NCBI GenBank assembly: GCA_017889545.1
Contig: JAGFZV010000026.1
Coordinates: 1 to 40,434, forward strand
Source: Bacillota bacterium
GTDB lineage: Bacteria > Bacillota > Negativicutes > CTSoil-072
Direction of reading: 5' to 3'
DNA: 40,434 nt
The notes below the pieces were generated by a model, which saw only the letters and a program-made list of their open reading frames with translations, did no database searches and was not told the origin of the DNA. Each line of letters opens with the position of its first letter. Position 1 is the stretch's first letter. This document shows positions 1 through 8,116 of the stretch, piece by piece. A program made the translations under genes and the position numbers.

Positions 1-105
1 ATCCTGTTCGTTCGCTACTTCGGCCGATTTGCCGCATACTCCGGCTTTGGTACAGCCTTTTCCACCAGCAGTCTGTTCACACTGAAAACAAAACATATCT
101 CCCAT
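1..105 (-). CDS. hcp: Hybrid-cluster protein (hydroxylamine/NO reductase), N-terminal fragment
   Basis: Only the first 35 codons lie in the window; the gene runs off the left edge. The peptide begins [20 protein letters not shown] and carries four cysteines at residues 6, 9, 18 and 24 (C-x2-C-x8-C-x5-C), the N-terminal Fe-S ligand pattern of hybrid-cluster proteins. These cytoplasmic enzymes reduce NO or hydroxylamine and protect anaerobes from nitrosative stress. The ATG at 105 is chosen because GGAGGG (113-118) sits 7 nt upstream; an internal ATG at 96 would give the shorter MFCFQCEQ start used by many relatives. It is the last visible gene of a tight operon, 19 nt after the hemerythrin gene. 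The family call rests on the N-terminus only. Confidence 0.85.
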   Translation of the reverse strand, partial: MGDMFCFQCEQTAGGKGCTKAGVCGKSAEVANEQD

Positions 106-124
106 CAACTATCCCTCCAAATTT

Positions 125-694
125 TTATTTTTGCAGGTACTTTGTCTTAAATTCGCTGAGCATGACATGAAATTTCTCGTGTGTTCCCAGGCCAATGCGT
201 TCTGTTTCAATTTTTTCGAAAGCCTCCGCCATTTCTTCCTGTTCGTCTGCGGAAATCATAGTATCTGCCATCGGGTACAGATCCTGATCCTCGTTGGCAA
301 TATGCTCGGCTAAAAGTTGCTCATAGCTTCTCGCCGCCTCCATTAAAGCAGATATCGCGTTTCTGTTTCCCGCCTGGCAGCTTGTTAGAGCCTCCGCCAT
401 TTGGGCAACCAGATTCCGGCCGGCAACATGTTCTGCCAGCAAGATCTGCACCAATTCTGCTGTTCTCGATGCTTCCTCTTTCAGCAGTTCCGGAAATAAC
501 ACCTCCTCTTCTTTGGCATGATGACACTTATCGACAAAGATTCTGAAGAAATCAATTAACTGTGCTAAGTCACCGGAGTACACAGTCGCCTGCTCGAAAG
601 GAACAGCAGTAAGTTGCGCGCACAATTGGTCCAGGATGCGCAACGAGAGTTTAACTCCATGATGTTCTTCTTTCAGGATTTCGGTTGCTTGCAC
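125..694 (-). CDS. Hemerythrin HHE-domain protein
   Basis: Four-helix hemerythrin-like protein. Counted on the reading frame that opens at 703, metal-ligand candidates are His14/15, His61/62 followed by Glu66-68 (HHAKEEE), His92 (AEHVAGRN) and His134 with Asp139/141 (AEHIANEDQD), the H...HxxxE...H...HxxxD pattern that binds a di-iron centre. Such proteins sense, bind or scavenge O2 or NO, or supply iron for Fe-S repair; the exact role here is inferred from its place between a flavodiiron protein and hcp. The frame opens at a GTG at 703, but that codon lies against the Shine-Dalgarno. The GTG at 694 is 8 nt behind GGAGG (703-707) and is preferred, giving 189 residues. No signal peptide or membrane segment is visible. 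Confidence 0.9.
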   Translation of the reverse strand: MQATEILKEEHHGVKLSLRILDQLCAQLTAVPFEQATVYSGDLAQLIDFFRIFVDKCHHAKEEEVLFPELLKEEASRTAELVQILLAEHVAGRNLVAQMAEALTSCQAGNRNAISALMEAARSYEQLLAEHIANEDQDLYPMADTMISADEQEEMAEAFEKIETERIGLGTHEKFHVMLSEFKTKYLQK

Positions 695-730
695 CTCAGT
701 CACCTCCGATAGTCTATTGCATCGCTATCT

Positions 731-1921
731 TTATCGACTATATTCCGCAAACCGCCGGCCGAATTCGCGACAAACAGTAATTGCCTGTTCATCCGGGTTC
801 CACAAGCTGCGCAATTCGCCCTCCATGACGGCGAAACCGGCTTCCGCGAGCAATCTCCCTAAGATTTTAGGCCCTTCACCGCTCCAGCCATACGTCCCAA
901 AAGCAGCAGCTTTTTTTTGTTTAAAAGCAAGCCCCTTGATTTCTTCCATAATCGCGGCAACGGAAGAAAGAATTCCCTTATTGATCGTGGATGAACCAAC
1001 AAGAATACCTTTGGATCGAAACACCTCGGTAATGATATCGTTCTTATCACGTCGTGCAGTATTCAACAATTTCACAGTAACAACAGGATCTGCCTCTTTG
1101 ATCCCCACAGCAATGGCTTCGGCCATCAGGCGAGTGCCCTCCCACATAGTATCATAAAGAATGGTGATTTGATTTTCTTGGTAATCAGCCGCCCAGCGCA
1201 AATATTTGTTTACAATTTGCATAGGGTCATCACGCCAAATTACCCCGTGACTAGGGCAGATCGTCCTTATTGAAAGATTGAGCGCCCCCAAAGCTTCAAT
1301 CTTTTGCGTAACAAAACGGCTAAACGGGGTGAGAATATTGGCATAGTACTTCAATCCTTCGCTCGCCAGCACAGCTGGGTCGACAGCATCATTAAACAGA
1401 GATTGAGCAGCATAATGTTGGCCGAAAGCGTCATTGCTGAACAAAATTTCCTCACCAGATAAATAGCATATCATACTGTCCGGCCAATGAAGCATCGGCA
1501 CCTCAACAAAGGTCAATTCCGTTTTACCAAGACTCAGCCGATCACCGGTCTTGACAATCTGAAAATTCCAATCCTGATGATACTGCCCGCGCAAGGATTT
1601 CACCGCATTCGCAGTACAATAGATTGGAACATCGGGAATGTGGCGCATGAGTTCCGGCAACGCCCCACTATGATCTTGTTCACCATGGTTCATAATGATG
1701 TAGTCGATGCGTTCCAGTGTAATGACGCTGCGCAGATTGGCGACAAACTCCTTGGCATACGGGAGCCATACTGTATCTACCAATGCGGTCTTTTCATCCT
1801 CGATAAGATACGAATTGTACGTGGATCCGTGATGGGTGGAATATTCTTCCCCATGAAATTTTTTGATTTCCCAATCGATTTTTCCTACCCAACTTACTTT
1901 AGTCGACACTTGCATCTTCAT
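731..1921 (-). CDS. Flavodiiron protein (A-type flavoprotein, FprA/Roo family)
   Basis: 396-residue soluble enzyme that reduces O2 to water and/or NO to N2O using electrons usually delivered by rubredoxin. The N-terminal metallo-beta-lactamase-like domain (about residues 1-245) has the di-iron ligands: H79-x-E81-x-D83-H84 (NHGEQDH), His145 (MLHWPD), Asp164 (FSND) and a further His in CPSHGVIW near 225. The C-terminal part (about 250-396) is a flavodoxin-like FMN domain starting ILYDTMWEGT. The length is that of the simple two-domain class; no rubredoxin or NADH-reductase domain is fused. The ATG at 1921 follows GGGAG by about 9 nt. It is flanked by the ABM-type gene (29 nt gap) and the hemerythrin gene, a clear oxidative/nitrosative-stress context. 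Whether O2 or NO is preferred cannot be read from sequence. Confidence 0.95.
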   Translation of the reverse strand: MKMQVSTKVSWVGKIDWEIKKFHGEEYSTHHGSTYNSYLIEDEKTALVDTVWLPYAKEFVANLRSVITLERIDYIIMNHGEQDHSGALPELMRHIPDVPIYCTANAVKSLRGQYHQDWNFQIVKTGDRLSLGKTELTFVEVPMLHWPDSMICYLSGEEILFSNDAFGQHYAAQSLFNDAVDPAVLASEGLKYYANILTPFSRFVTQKIEALGALNLSIRTICPSHGVIWRDDPMQIVNKYLRWAADYQENQITILYDTMWEGTRLMAEAIAVGIKEADPVVTVKLLNTARRDKNDIITEVFRSKGILVGSSTINKGILSSVAAIMEEIKGLAFKQKKAAAFGTYGWSGEGPKILGRLLAEAGFAVMEGELRSLWNPDEQAITVCREFGRRFAEYSR

Positions 1922-1950
1922 TGCAACACGCTCCCAACCAAATTTTTGAT

Positions 1951-2241
1951 TTATAGCTTGACCACCTCGTAGAAATGAGGTTTGGGATAGCCGTCGAACA
2001 ATGGCAGGACTTTTTGCTGTGCTTCATCATGAATAGGACTGCTATGCATAGCTTGGAAAGTCTCATTACTTTCGTGTTCCACTATCGCAGCGTAGTTTCC
2101 CCCTTCGCGGGGCGCCAACAATCTGCGTCCAATAAACCCTTTTTGTTTTGCGAATTCTTCATTACTCCATGCAAACCACTTTCTAAATTCTTCATCTTTC
2201 CCTTCTTTAATCGGCGGAAAAAACACAATACTAACCAACAT
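1951..2241 (-). CDS. Small ABM-superfamily (antibiotic biosynthesis monooxygenase-like) protein
   Basis: About 96 residues, with the ferredoxin-like dimeric alpha/beta-barrel features of ABM proteins: an N-terminal strand LVSIVFFPPIKEGKDEEFRKW, a central GFIGRRLLAPREGGNYAAIVEHES strand pair, and the motif ETFQAMHSSPIHDEAQQ before a C-terminal FYEVVKL strand. Members include heme-degrading and quinol-type monooxygenases, but the substrate here cannot be predicted. It is the first gene of the flavodiiron-hemerythrin-hcp operon. The frame begins GTG-ATG (2244/2241); the ATG at 2241 has GGGG 8 nt upstream and is preferred. A role in handling heme or an oxidised cofactor under O2/NO stress is inference from its neighbours. 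Confidence 0.75.
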   Translation of the reverse strand: MLVSIVFFPPIKEGKDEEFRKWFAWSNEEFAKQKGFIGRRLLAPREGGNYAAIVEHESNETFQAMHSSPIHDEAQQKVLPLFDGYPKPHFYEVVKL

Positions 2242-2332
2242 CACATTCGCCCCTTTCTATTTCATACAACGGTAGAACGTTCGTAATTATGCCAAAGTTT
2301 CGCCGGATAATCGTGTAAGATTTTTTTGTCGT

Positions 2333-2360
2333 CTACAATTGAATTCGTTTTCACTTGTAG
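2333..2360 (-). promoter_or_regulatory. 28-bp dyad upstream of the stress operon (candidate operator)
   Basis: Arms at 2333-2343 (CTACAATTGAA) and 2350-2360 (TTCACTTGTAG) are inverted repeats with one mismatch in 11 around a 6-nt spacer. The dyad lies about 90 nt upstream of the ABM-type gene. The region 2242-2554 holds no gene: it contains this dyad, an AT-rich probable promoter zone that I could not assign confidently, and the hairpin at 2457-2509. The dyad does not match FNR or Rex consensus sequences I know, so the regulator is unknown. Confidence 0.4.
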
Positions 2361-2456
2361 GTTAGCATATGTTATTAGCGAAGGCAATAATTATCTGTTT
2401 TTTTCGACAATTTATCATCGGTCGGCTACACCGTCTGCAGAAAATTTGACCTGGTT

Positions 2457-2509
2457 ATCAAAACAAGCTCTTGCGCAGTGATAAAAACTGGGCAAGAGCT
2501 TGTTTTGAT
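2457..2509 (-). terminator. Strong hairpin downstream of the nucleoid-associated protein gene
   Basis: Perfect 18-bp inverted repeat, 2457-2474 and 2492-2509, with a 17-nt loop. It lies 46 nt past the stop of the minus-strand gene ending at 2555 and separates it from the stress operon. The run of U after the stem is short (UUUUGAU), so it may act as a terminator or an RNA-stability hairpin. Confidence 0.7.
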
Positions 2510-2554
2510 TGATTTGTCGTAATGATAACAAGTGAATGATTTCAAACAGCGAAT

Positions 2555-3556
2555 CTACTTATTCATAATTTTACCAATATTTTTCAGCTCAATCGAAAGC
2601 GTTCCGTCCGGATTATTGACAAACTCCATGTACTCCTTGTTTTCAAAATAATCTACCGGAAAGGTGATTTCAATTCCCGTATCCGTTTTGATTTTATGAT
2701 TTTTCCCTTTTTTCACGCAAAAGTCCCGATCCATCTTTACCACTTCAGAAATTCCTGATTTTTTCACTTCTTCCACATACTCTTGCTGCATGATTGGCGA
2801 AGAACGAAAGACTGTCTTCCCTAACTCCACAGGATCAAGAAATTCTGATGTTTCCATATGTTCCACCATATAATTTTTTGCTTTAGAAATCGCGGCCACG
2901 CTGCTTTGTCCATGGTTTTCGGCGATTTTGCGGGTAATCGCTTTTACCAACTTAATCGTGCTATTCGGGGAAACGGCGGAACTGCATTCTAAAATTTTTT
3001 CCGGCAGCACATATGTCTCTTGACCATTGATAAGATGCTTCTTATCAATAAATTTGATGTCAAACGAGTCCGCCCCGATAAATGCATATTCATCAATCTT
3101 CTGCGAAAGATTAGGCAAAATAGCATAATGATTAATAATTTCATTTTTGATTTTTTCTGCCGTTTTTATGACTTGATGGGTAAATCCAACCCGATTATTG
3201 CATTTTAAGATCCCAATAAACCGGTTGTCATCTATCGTAAAATCACAAACAAGCAAATCGGAAGAATCTAACACCTCTGCCTGGGAAATAGCGGAATGCA
3301 TTGTTTGAGCAATCATTCCGGAAAAATTAATAAAATCCAGTTTGCCATCAATGTAGTCCGCCAGTTGCTTCTTGAATTTGCTATCGGATTGAAATGCGCC
3401 AGATTTTGAGTTCTGATCATGATACGATTTTTCAATATGCTTGATTAAAAACGTAATCACACTGTCATTTTTTATTTCTAATTCCTGTTCAGAAAAAACT
3501 GTCATTCCAGAGTTTAAATCGAGTATATGCAAAATTGCTTTATTTATTATAATCAA
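2555..3556 (-). CDS. Nucleoid-associated protein, NdpA/YejK (NA37) family
   Basis: 333 residues resembling the NA37/YejK nucleoid-associated family: N-terminal MIIINKAILHILDLNSG, a conserved centre with DLLVCDFTIDDNRFIGILKC, and a C-terminal half with IKLVKAITRKIAENHG and EYVEEVKKSG. Family members bind DNA and are thought to be nucleoid associated; little is known of their function in Bacillota. The start is a TTG at 3556, with GGTGA about 7 nt upstream; an ATG at 3560 is out of frame. The gene is visibly richer in A+T than its neighbours, stands alone between a strong hairpin and thiM, and has no functional link to either side. A laterally acquired cargo gene is possible but unproved. Confidence 0.75.
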   Translation of the reverse strand: MIIINKAILHILDLNSGMTVFSEQELEIKNDSVITFLIKHIEKSYHDQNSKSGAFQSDSKFKKQLADYIDGKLDFINFSGMIAQTMHSAISQAEVLDSSDLLVCDFTIDDNRFIGILKCNNRVGFTHQVIKTAEKIKNEIINHYAILPNLSQKIDEYAFIGADSFDIKFIDKKHLINGQETYVLPEKILECSSAVSPNSTIKLVKAITRKIAENHGQSSVAAISKAKNYMVEHMETSEFLDPVELGKTVFRSSPIMQQEYVEEVKKSGISEVVKMDRDFCVKKGKNHKIKTDTGIEITFPVDYFENKEYMEFVNNPDGTLSIELKNIGKIMNK

Positions 3557-3626
3557 TCATGTCACCATTTTCTCTAATATATTTCCGTCCAATCGACTAC
3601 TTTTTACTGATCGAAGGGATCTAGTG

Positions 3627-4442
3627 TCATTTAAGTTGTGTTACTTTCCCGCCCTTTAAAATTTTCTCTGCTGTCATGTTGTATACTTCGTCGAATAATC
3701 TCGTATGGAACGTTCCAACACTTTCTTCGCCCTGTAAAGATGAAAAAGCATATTCTCCAGCCAGCCCCATCACCAAAATCCCGGCTACGGTTCCACTGAC
3801 GTCGTCTTTTGCCGTTCCACAAAAAGATCCAACCAGTGAAGTGGCCATGCAGCCGGTACCAGTTACATGAGCCATGATCGGATGCCCATTATCAATCGTG
3901 TAAATTTGTCCACCACCGGCAACAACGTCTGTCTTCCCGGTTACAGCGACCACGCATCTTAATCGTTCTGCCAAGCGCTGCACGACTTCAACCGCATCTT
4001 GTTCATCCGCGATGGAGTCAACGCCTCTAATCCCTGCTTCAACGCCTAACAACACCTTAATTTCGGACATATTGCCCCGGATTACATTGGGAGCAAGATC
4101 ACAAATAATCCGCTCTGCGGTTTTCGTACGGAGCTTGGTCGCCCCGACCCCAACCGGATCAAAGATGATGGGGATCCCTTTCGCTTTCGCTGCCTTTCCG
4201 GCCGCCAACATGGATTCGATCGTCCGCGTTTGCAGCGTCCCAATGTTCAGAACCAATGCGGAAGCAAAGGAAACCATTTCAGCCACTTCGGTTACGTCAT
4301 CGGCCATAACCGGCGAAGCACCAATAGAAAGAGTAATATTCGCACAATCATTTACCGTTACATAATTGGTAATATGATGTACAAGCGGTTTTTTATCCCG
4401 TACGGCTTGTAAAGCTTTGCCGGTTTTTTCTAAAATCTCCAT
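3627..4442 (-). CDS. thiM: Hydroxyethylthiazole kinase
   Basis: 271-residue cytoplasmic kinase that phosphorylates 4-methyl-5-(2-hydroxyethyl)thiazole, salvaging the thiazole half of thiamine. Recognisable segments are PLVHHITNYVTVNDCANITL near residue 20, SPVMADD, the FDPVGVGAT block near 115, VAVTGKTDVV and the C-terminal active-site GTGCMATSLVG. Length is normal. The ATG at 4442 has GGAG about 11 nt upstream. No thiamine (TPP) riboswitch is visible in the 131 nt upstream, and no other thi gene lies nearby, so this is a stand-alone salvage enzyme. It follows the DEAD-box gene but is separated from it by a terminator, so it probably has its own promoter. Confidence 0.95.
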   Translation of the reverse strand: MEILEKTGKALQAVRDKKPLVHHITNYVTVNDCANITLSIGASPVMADDVTEVAEMVSFASALVLNIGTLQTRTIESMLAAGKAAKAKGIPIIFDPVGVGATKLRTKTAERIICDLAPNVIRGNMSEIKVLLGVEAGIRGVDSIADEQDAVEVVQRLAERLRCVVAVTGKTDVVAGGGQIYTIDNGHPIMAHVTGTGCMATSLVGSFCGTAKDDVSGTVAGILVMGLAGEYAFSSLQGEESVGTFHTRLFDEVYNMTAEKILKGGKVTQLK

Positions 4443-4531
4443 GACCGATCATCTCCATCTTCATAAGATATGTTCTACACTCTGAATATTACTCTCTTTT
4501 TATCGATAATCCTATCTGTTCTAAAAAATAA

Positions 4532-4560
4532 AATAACCCTATTCAAAGAATAAGGTTATT
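4532..4560 (-). terminator. Rho-independent terminator of the DEAD-box helicase gene
   Basis: 13-nt arms (4532-4544 and 4548-4560) with one mismatch and a 3-nt loop. On the minus strand the stem is followed by a U-rich stretch (TTTTATTTTTTAG). It lies 14 nt past the helicase stop. Confidence 0.8.
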
Positions 4561-4573
4561 AATAAAACAATAC

Positions 4574-6031
4574 TTATCGTGGTCGTCTGTCTTTATTTGG
4601 CTTTCCCTGATAGGAACTCCGTTCGCGAGCAAATCCGGAAGAAGTGTTCCGACTTCCGCTGCGGGGGAAATTCCCTTCCGGTGAACGTCGGGAGCGCATA
4701 GGAGCTGATTCTGTTAAACGAACCGGAGTGGCGTCAGGTTCTTTCGTCAGTAATTTTAAAGCTGCACTTACTAATGCAACTGAATCGTGTTCATTTAACA
4801 ATTCTTCGGCAAGTTCGCGGTACAGACCAAACGAACCTTCTTGAATGACTTGGACAATTTTTTCAACCGCCAGACGCTGTTGGCCGGCCAGAACGTCATT
4901 CATACTCGGAACTCTTTGTCTAATAATCGTCCGTTTCGTCTGCCGTTCAATCATTCGTAAATGGCCCATTTCCCGGGGAACAACGAAGGTAACAGCCATT
5001 CCGGTTTTTCCGGCACGGCCCGTACGGCCGATCCTGTGAACATAACTTTCAGGATCTTGTGGAATATCGAAGTTATACACGTGCGTTACACCGCTAATAT
5101 CCAACCCGCGCGCAGCAACGTCAGTCGCTACCAGAATTTCAATCGTACCTTCCCGAAATTGGCGCAGAACACTGTCTCGTTTGGCCTGAGTCAAATCTCC
5201 ATGGATTCCCTCGGCCGAATATCCGCGTTTATTTAACGCTTCCGTCATTTCATCAACGCGTTTTTTGGTACGGCCAAAGACAATCGCGGCCTCCGGCGCA
5301 TGGACATCGAGCAGGCGACAAAACACATCAAATTTTTGCTGCTCATTTACTTCGAAATAAATTTGTTCAATATTTGCAACAGTGACTTCTTTGCTTTTCA
5401 CTGCAATCACTTGCGGGTCCGTCATAAATTTTCTTGCCAAAACTTGGATCGGCAAAGGCATGGTAGCAGAAAATAGCAAGGTTTGCCGTTCTTCCGGAAC
5501 CTCCTGCAGTATGGTTTCAATATCTTCAACAAAACCCATATTCAACATTTCATCTGCTTCATCCAAAATTAACATTGAAACATCTTGCAGGCGCACGGTA
5601 CGGCGACGCATGTGATCCATCAAGCGCCCCGGAGTGGCAACAACAATGTGCGGTCGTTTTTGCAACGCTTTGATTTGCCGAACAATATCTTGTCCGCCAT
5701 AAATCGGCAGCGTATGAATGCCACGGAATTGACCAATTTTATTTAACTCTTCGGCAACCTGGATTGCCAATTCACGGGTAGGCGCCAATACCAGACCCTG
5801 AATGGTTCCGGCTGATTTGTTGATTTTTTCAATTAAAGGAATACCATACGCAGCAGTCTTCCCTGTTCCTGTCTGGGCTTGCCCAATTAAATCCTTGCCT
5901 GCGAGGGCGACCGGGATTGTTTGTTCTTGAATAGGGGTTGTTTCTTCAAATCCCATATTCACAACTGCGCGAATAATATCCTGACTCAGTCCTAATTCAT
6001 TAAATGTACTCAAATTACTAGATCTCTCCAT
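4574..6031 (-). CDS. DEAD-box ATP-dependent RNA helicase (CshA/DeaD-like)
   Basis: 485 residues with the full motif set: Q motif TPIQEQTIP, motif I AQTGTGKT (about 53-60), Ia PTRELAIQ, Ib [20 protein letters not shown], and in the second RecA domain [16 protein letters not shown] and [10 protein letters not shown]. The region after about 370 includes a DbpA-like stretch, then a basic Arg/Ser/Gly-rich tail (about 440-485). Such helicases remodel RNA in ribosome assembly, mRNA decay and cold adaptation. The ATG at 6031 has a weak Shine-Dalgarno (GAAGTG, close). A TTG at 6013 would give [10 protein letters not shown], a common family start, and cannot be excluded. It is transcribed alone between two terminators. 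Confidence 0.95.
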   Translation of the reverse strand: MERSSNLSTFNELGLSQDIIRAVVNMGFEETTPIQEQTIPVALAGKDLIGQAQTGTGKTAAYGIPLIEKINKSAGTIQGLVLAPTRELAIQVAEELNKIGQFRGIHTLPIYGGQDIVRQIKALQKRPHIVVATPGRLMDHMRRRTVRLQDVSMLILDEADEMLNMGFVEDIETILQEVPEERQTLLFSATMPLPIQVLARKFMTDPQVIAVKSKEVTVANIEQIYFEVNEQQKFDVFCRLLDVHAPEAAIVFGRTKKRVDEMTEALNKRGYSAEGIHGDLTQAKRDSVLRQFREGTIEILVATDVAARGLDISGVTHVYNFDIPQDPESYVHRIGRTGRAGKTGMAVTFVVPREMGHLRMIERQTKRTIIRQRVPSMNDVLAGQQRLAVEKIVQVIQEGSFGLYRELAEELLNEHDSVALVSAALKLLTKEPDATPVRLTESAPMRSRRSPEGNFPRSGSRNTSSGFARERSSYQGKPNKDRRPR

Positions 6032-6087
6032 TTCACTTCTTATGTATTTTTAGTTGTTGTTCAGCGAAGTATATTTTTCAAAAAAAC

Positions 6088-6124
6088 AAAAGACATAACC
6101 CGTGAAACCGGATAATGTCTTTTC
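6088..6124 (-). terminator. Rho-independent terminator of the VTT membrane-protein gene
   Basis: Arms about 6088-6102 and 6109-6123 pair over 15 positions with a few mismatches (AAAAGACAT outer stem). On the minus strand the stem is followed by TTTTGTTTTTTTG. It lies between the VTT gene and the helicase gene and ends the former. Confidence 0.8.
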
Positions 6125-6183
6125 TCCATTCACCAACGCTAAAGCTTATTATATACTTTATTTCAAAGCATGTCAATAAGAAG

Positions 6184-6873
6184 CTACGGTCTTGCATTAC
6201 TGTTTCGCACCCGTGCTCTCCGTCTGTTGTATTCCGTATAAATGAGCGGTCCGAAAAACACCAAAGCGACGGCCGCAATAGCAATAAAAAAAGTTGTCGA
6301 AAATAATTCATTCAGCGAATATCCCAGCAAATTATAGGCAAAGGCCCCGGGCAGCATCCCGATCGTAGTTGCCAACGCATAGTCAAAAAAACGCAACTTC
6401 GATAAACCAGCGGCATAACTGACCAGATCATACGGAAACAGCGGTACAATCCTCATCATCAGGATCGTGCGAAACCCTGATTCTGCCGCATTTTCATTCC
6501 AGTTCTGTAAATAAAGCGATTTACCCCACAGTGCTGAGCAGCGTTTTTGTCCCAAAAATCGTGTAATTCCGAAACATAGATACGCGCCTAAAGAACCGCC
6601 CATAACCAGATATACCGTTCCCCACCACGGACCAAAAAGCAAACCGCTGGCCAGATTGAAAATTAAAGCAGGAAAAAAGAACAGGGGACGGATTGTGTAC
6701 AAGGCGACATAAATGACGGGTCCCCACCATCCGCACGCTGCAATAAAATTACGCAAAATTTCCGGCGTTAATTTTTGAATTCCAAAGCCATATGTAAAAA
6801 ACAGCGCAGTTGCCACAAGTCCTAACAAAAAGCCAGCCTGCACGACTGGCTTTTTAATAAATGTCATAACCAT
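6184..6873 (-). CDS. TVP38/TMEM64 (VTT/DedA-like) membrane protein
   Basis: 229-residue integral membrane protein of the VTT-domain family. An N-terminal membrane segment (about 12-30) is followed by the family core: WWGPVIYVALYTIRPLFFFPALIFN, the glycine-rich SGLLFGPWWGTVYLVMGGSLGAYLCF re-entrant region (about 76-102), RFLGQKR, RIVPLFPYDLVSYAAGLSKLRF (about 141-162) and GMLPGAFAYNLLGYS. Eukaryotic VTT relatives are lipid scramblases, and bacterial relatives are linked to membrane-lipid handling. The exact substrate here is unknown. The start is uncertain: ATG codons at 6873 and 6867 both lack a good Shine-Dalgarno. It is a single-gene unit with a strong promoter at 6935-6963 and its own terminator. 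Confidence 0.9.
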   Translation of the reverse strand: MVMTFIKKPVVQAGFLLGLVATALFFTYGFGIQKLTPEILRNFIAACGWWGPVIYVALYTIRPLFFFPALIFNLASGLLFGPWWGTVYLVMGGSLGAYLCFGITRFLGQKRCSALWGKSLYLQNWNENAAESGFRTILMMRIVPLFPYDLVSYAAGLSKLRFFDYALATTIGMLPGAFAYNLLGYSLNELFSTTFFIAIAAVALVFFGPLIYTEYNRRRARVRNSNARP

Positions 6874-6934
6874 AGACCGTTTAGAGCTCCATTCTATACA
6901 GGTATCAGCGTTCCACTATTTAACAGCTTACATC

Positions 6935-6963
6935 ATTATAATCCGTACCACGCTATAATGCAA
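6935..6963 (-). promoter_or_regulatory. Sigma-A-type promoter for the VTT membrane-protein gene
   Basis: On the minus strand: -35 TTGCAT (6958-6963), 17-nt spacer, -10 TATAAT (6935-6940). The expected start of transcription is about 55 nt upstream of the coding start. Confidence 0.7.
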
Positions 6964-6991
6964 ACGAAACGCAAAATCATCAAAAATCAGG

Positions 6992-7981
6992 TTATTTTTT
7001 CAGTCCCGTTCCGGTAAGCGGCACAACGATTTTTCCAAATGGTCCTTTGCGTATCGAAAAATAGTTGCGCATCCCTGCAACAGCCACACTTGCCGTTGGT
7101 TCCACATAAATCCCGCGACCGGCTAATAAACTCCAAGCGTCCTGAACTTCTTCATCCGTTACAGTAATAATGTCGCCGCCGCTATTTCGGATCGCTTCGA
7201 CCATTTCATCGATACGCGCCGGGCATTGCACCGCAATTCCTTCGGCAATCGTTCCAGAAACCGCCATAGTTTCGAGTCCGTGATAGCGGGTATAAACAGG
7301 AGAACAAGCGGCACTTTGCACTGCAATCAATCTTGGCAATCGACCTAATTCAAGAAACCCATAATATACCCCCAGCAGCATAGTCCCGTTTCCAGCCGGA
7401 ACAACTACGTAGTCCGGAATTCCGATATCGGCTTCAATTTCAGCAGCAATTGACTTTGTCCCTTCAAAAAACAGTGGGTTATATACGTGAGAAGCGTAGT
7501 AAACTTGTTCTGCAGCTCTTTGAACGGCGAGTGCCGTGTCGTCCCGCGACCCCGGCACTCGTATCAAGTCAGATTGATACGCGCTGATCTGTTTTGTTTT
7601 TCCTGGCGAAGTACTTTCCGGCACGTATATGTGACAGCGGATCCCCGCCGCCGCACAATAACCGGCAATCGAAGCCCCTGCGTTACCCGAAGAATCTTCA
7701 ACAACTTCCTTGATGCCGATTGCTTTCAATTGACTGATCAATACCCGGGCGCCGCGATCCTTAAACGATCCGGTGGGCGCCATATAATCCAACTTAAGAT
7801 GAACATCAATCTCATCAATCGCAGACACAATGATCGGCGTTTTCACTTCACCAAGAGATATTAGATCGGCAATTTTGTCTCCCGGTTCTTTTGCCAATTG
7901 AAATAAACCGTTACAGTCACACTTATACTGCAGCCCGTTCAAAGGATACGTTCTGCCGCATTGTTTGCAACGAAATTGCAT
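6992..7981 (-). CDS. PLP-dependent threonine-synthase-like enzyme with N-terminal zinc ribbon
   Basis: 329-residue fold-type II PLP enzyme. It begins with a small Cys ribbon (C5, C8, C21, C23: CKQCG...YKCDC), as in many threonine synthases. The PLP lysine is K74 in GSFKDRGA, a glycine/asparagine loop follows in SSGNAGAS, and VVPAGNGTMLLGVY binds the phosphate. Threonine synthase converts O-phosphohomoserine to threonine, but cysteate synthase and other paralogues share this layout, so the reaction is not settled. At about 330 residues it is shorter than classical ThrC, and no hom or thrB gene is near. The open frame extends to 8056, but the ATG at 7981 follows GGAGG by 8 nt and starts the ribbon, so it is chosen. 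Confidence 0.8.
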   Translation of the reverse strand: MQFRCKQCGRTYPLNGLQYKCDCNGLFQLAKEPGDKIADLISLGEVKTPIIVSAIDEIDVHLKLDYMAPTGSFKDRGARVLISQLKAIGIKEVVEDSSGNAGASIAGYCAAAGIRCHIYVPESTSPGKTKQISAYQSDLIRVPGSRDDTALAVQRAAEQVYYASHVYNPLFFEGTKSIAAEIEADIGIPDYVVVPAGNGTMLLGVYYGFLELGRLPRLIAVQSAACSPVYTRYHGLETMAVSGTIAEGIAVQCPARIDEMVEAIRNSGGDIITVTDEEVQDAWSLLAGRGIYVEPTASVAVAGMRNYFSIRKGPFGKIVVPLTGTGLKK

Positions 7982-8074
7982 TTTTTTCGCCTCCCTCTTT
8001 ATGATCGATTGTTTCGCTGCGAATGCAGCAGACTCCTCCCGGTTTGCAATCCGCATAGGAATTCAATACAAAGA

Positions 8075-8116
8075 TGTGATCATTATCACAGAAAATAACG
8101 TAATATCAGTTATAAT
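8075..8116 (+). promoter_or_regulatory. CRP/FNR-type palindrome and -10 box upstream of the cupin gene
   Basis: A perfect dyad TGTGATCATTATCACA (8075-8090) fits the TGTGA-N6-TCACA consensus of CRP/FNR-family regulators. A perfect -10 hexamer TATAAT lies at 8111-8116, but no good -35 is present at 16-18 nt. With transcription starting near 8123, the dyad centre (8082.5) is about 40-41 nt upstream, the position of class II activator sites. The cupin gene is the plus-strand target; the divergent PLP enzyme could also be affected. Confidence 0.6.

Noticed and set aside
4443-4573. Thiamine (TPP) riboswitch upstream of thiM
   Set aside because: Searched the minus strand for CTGAGA and the downstream conserved box; neither is present.
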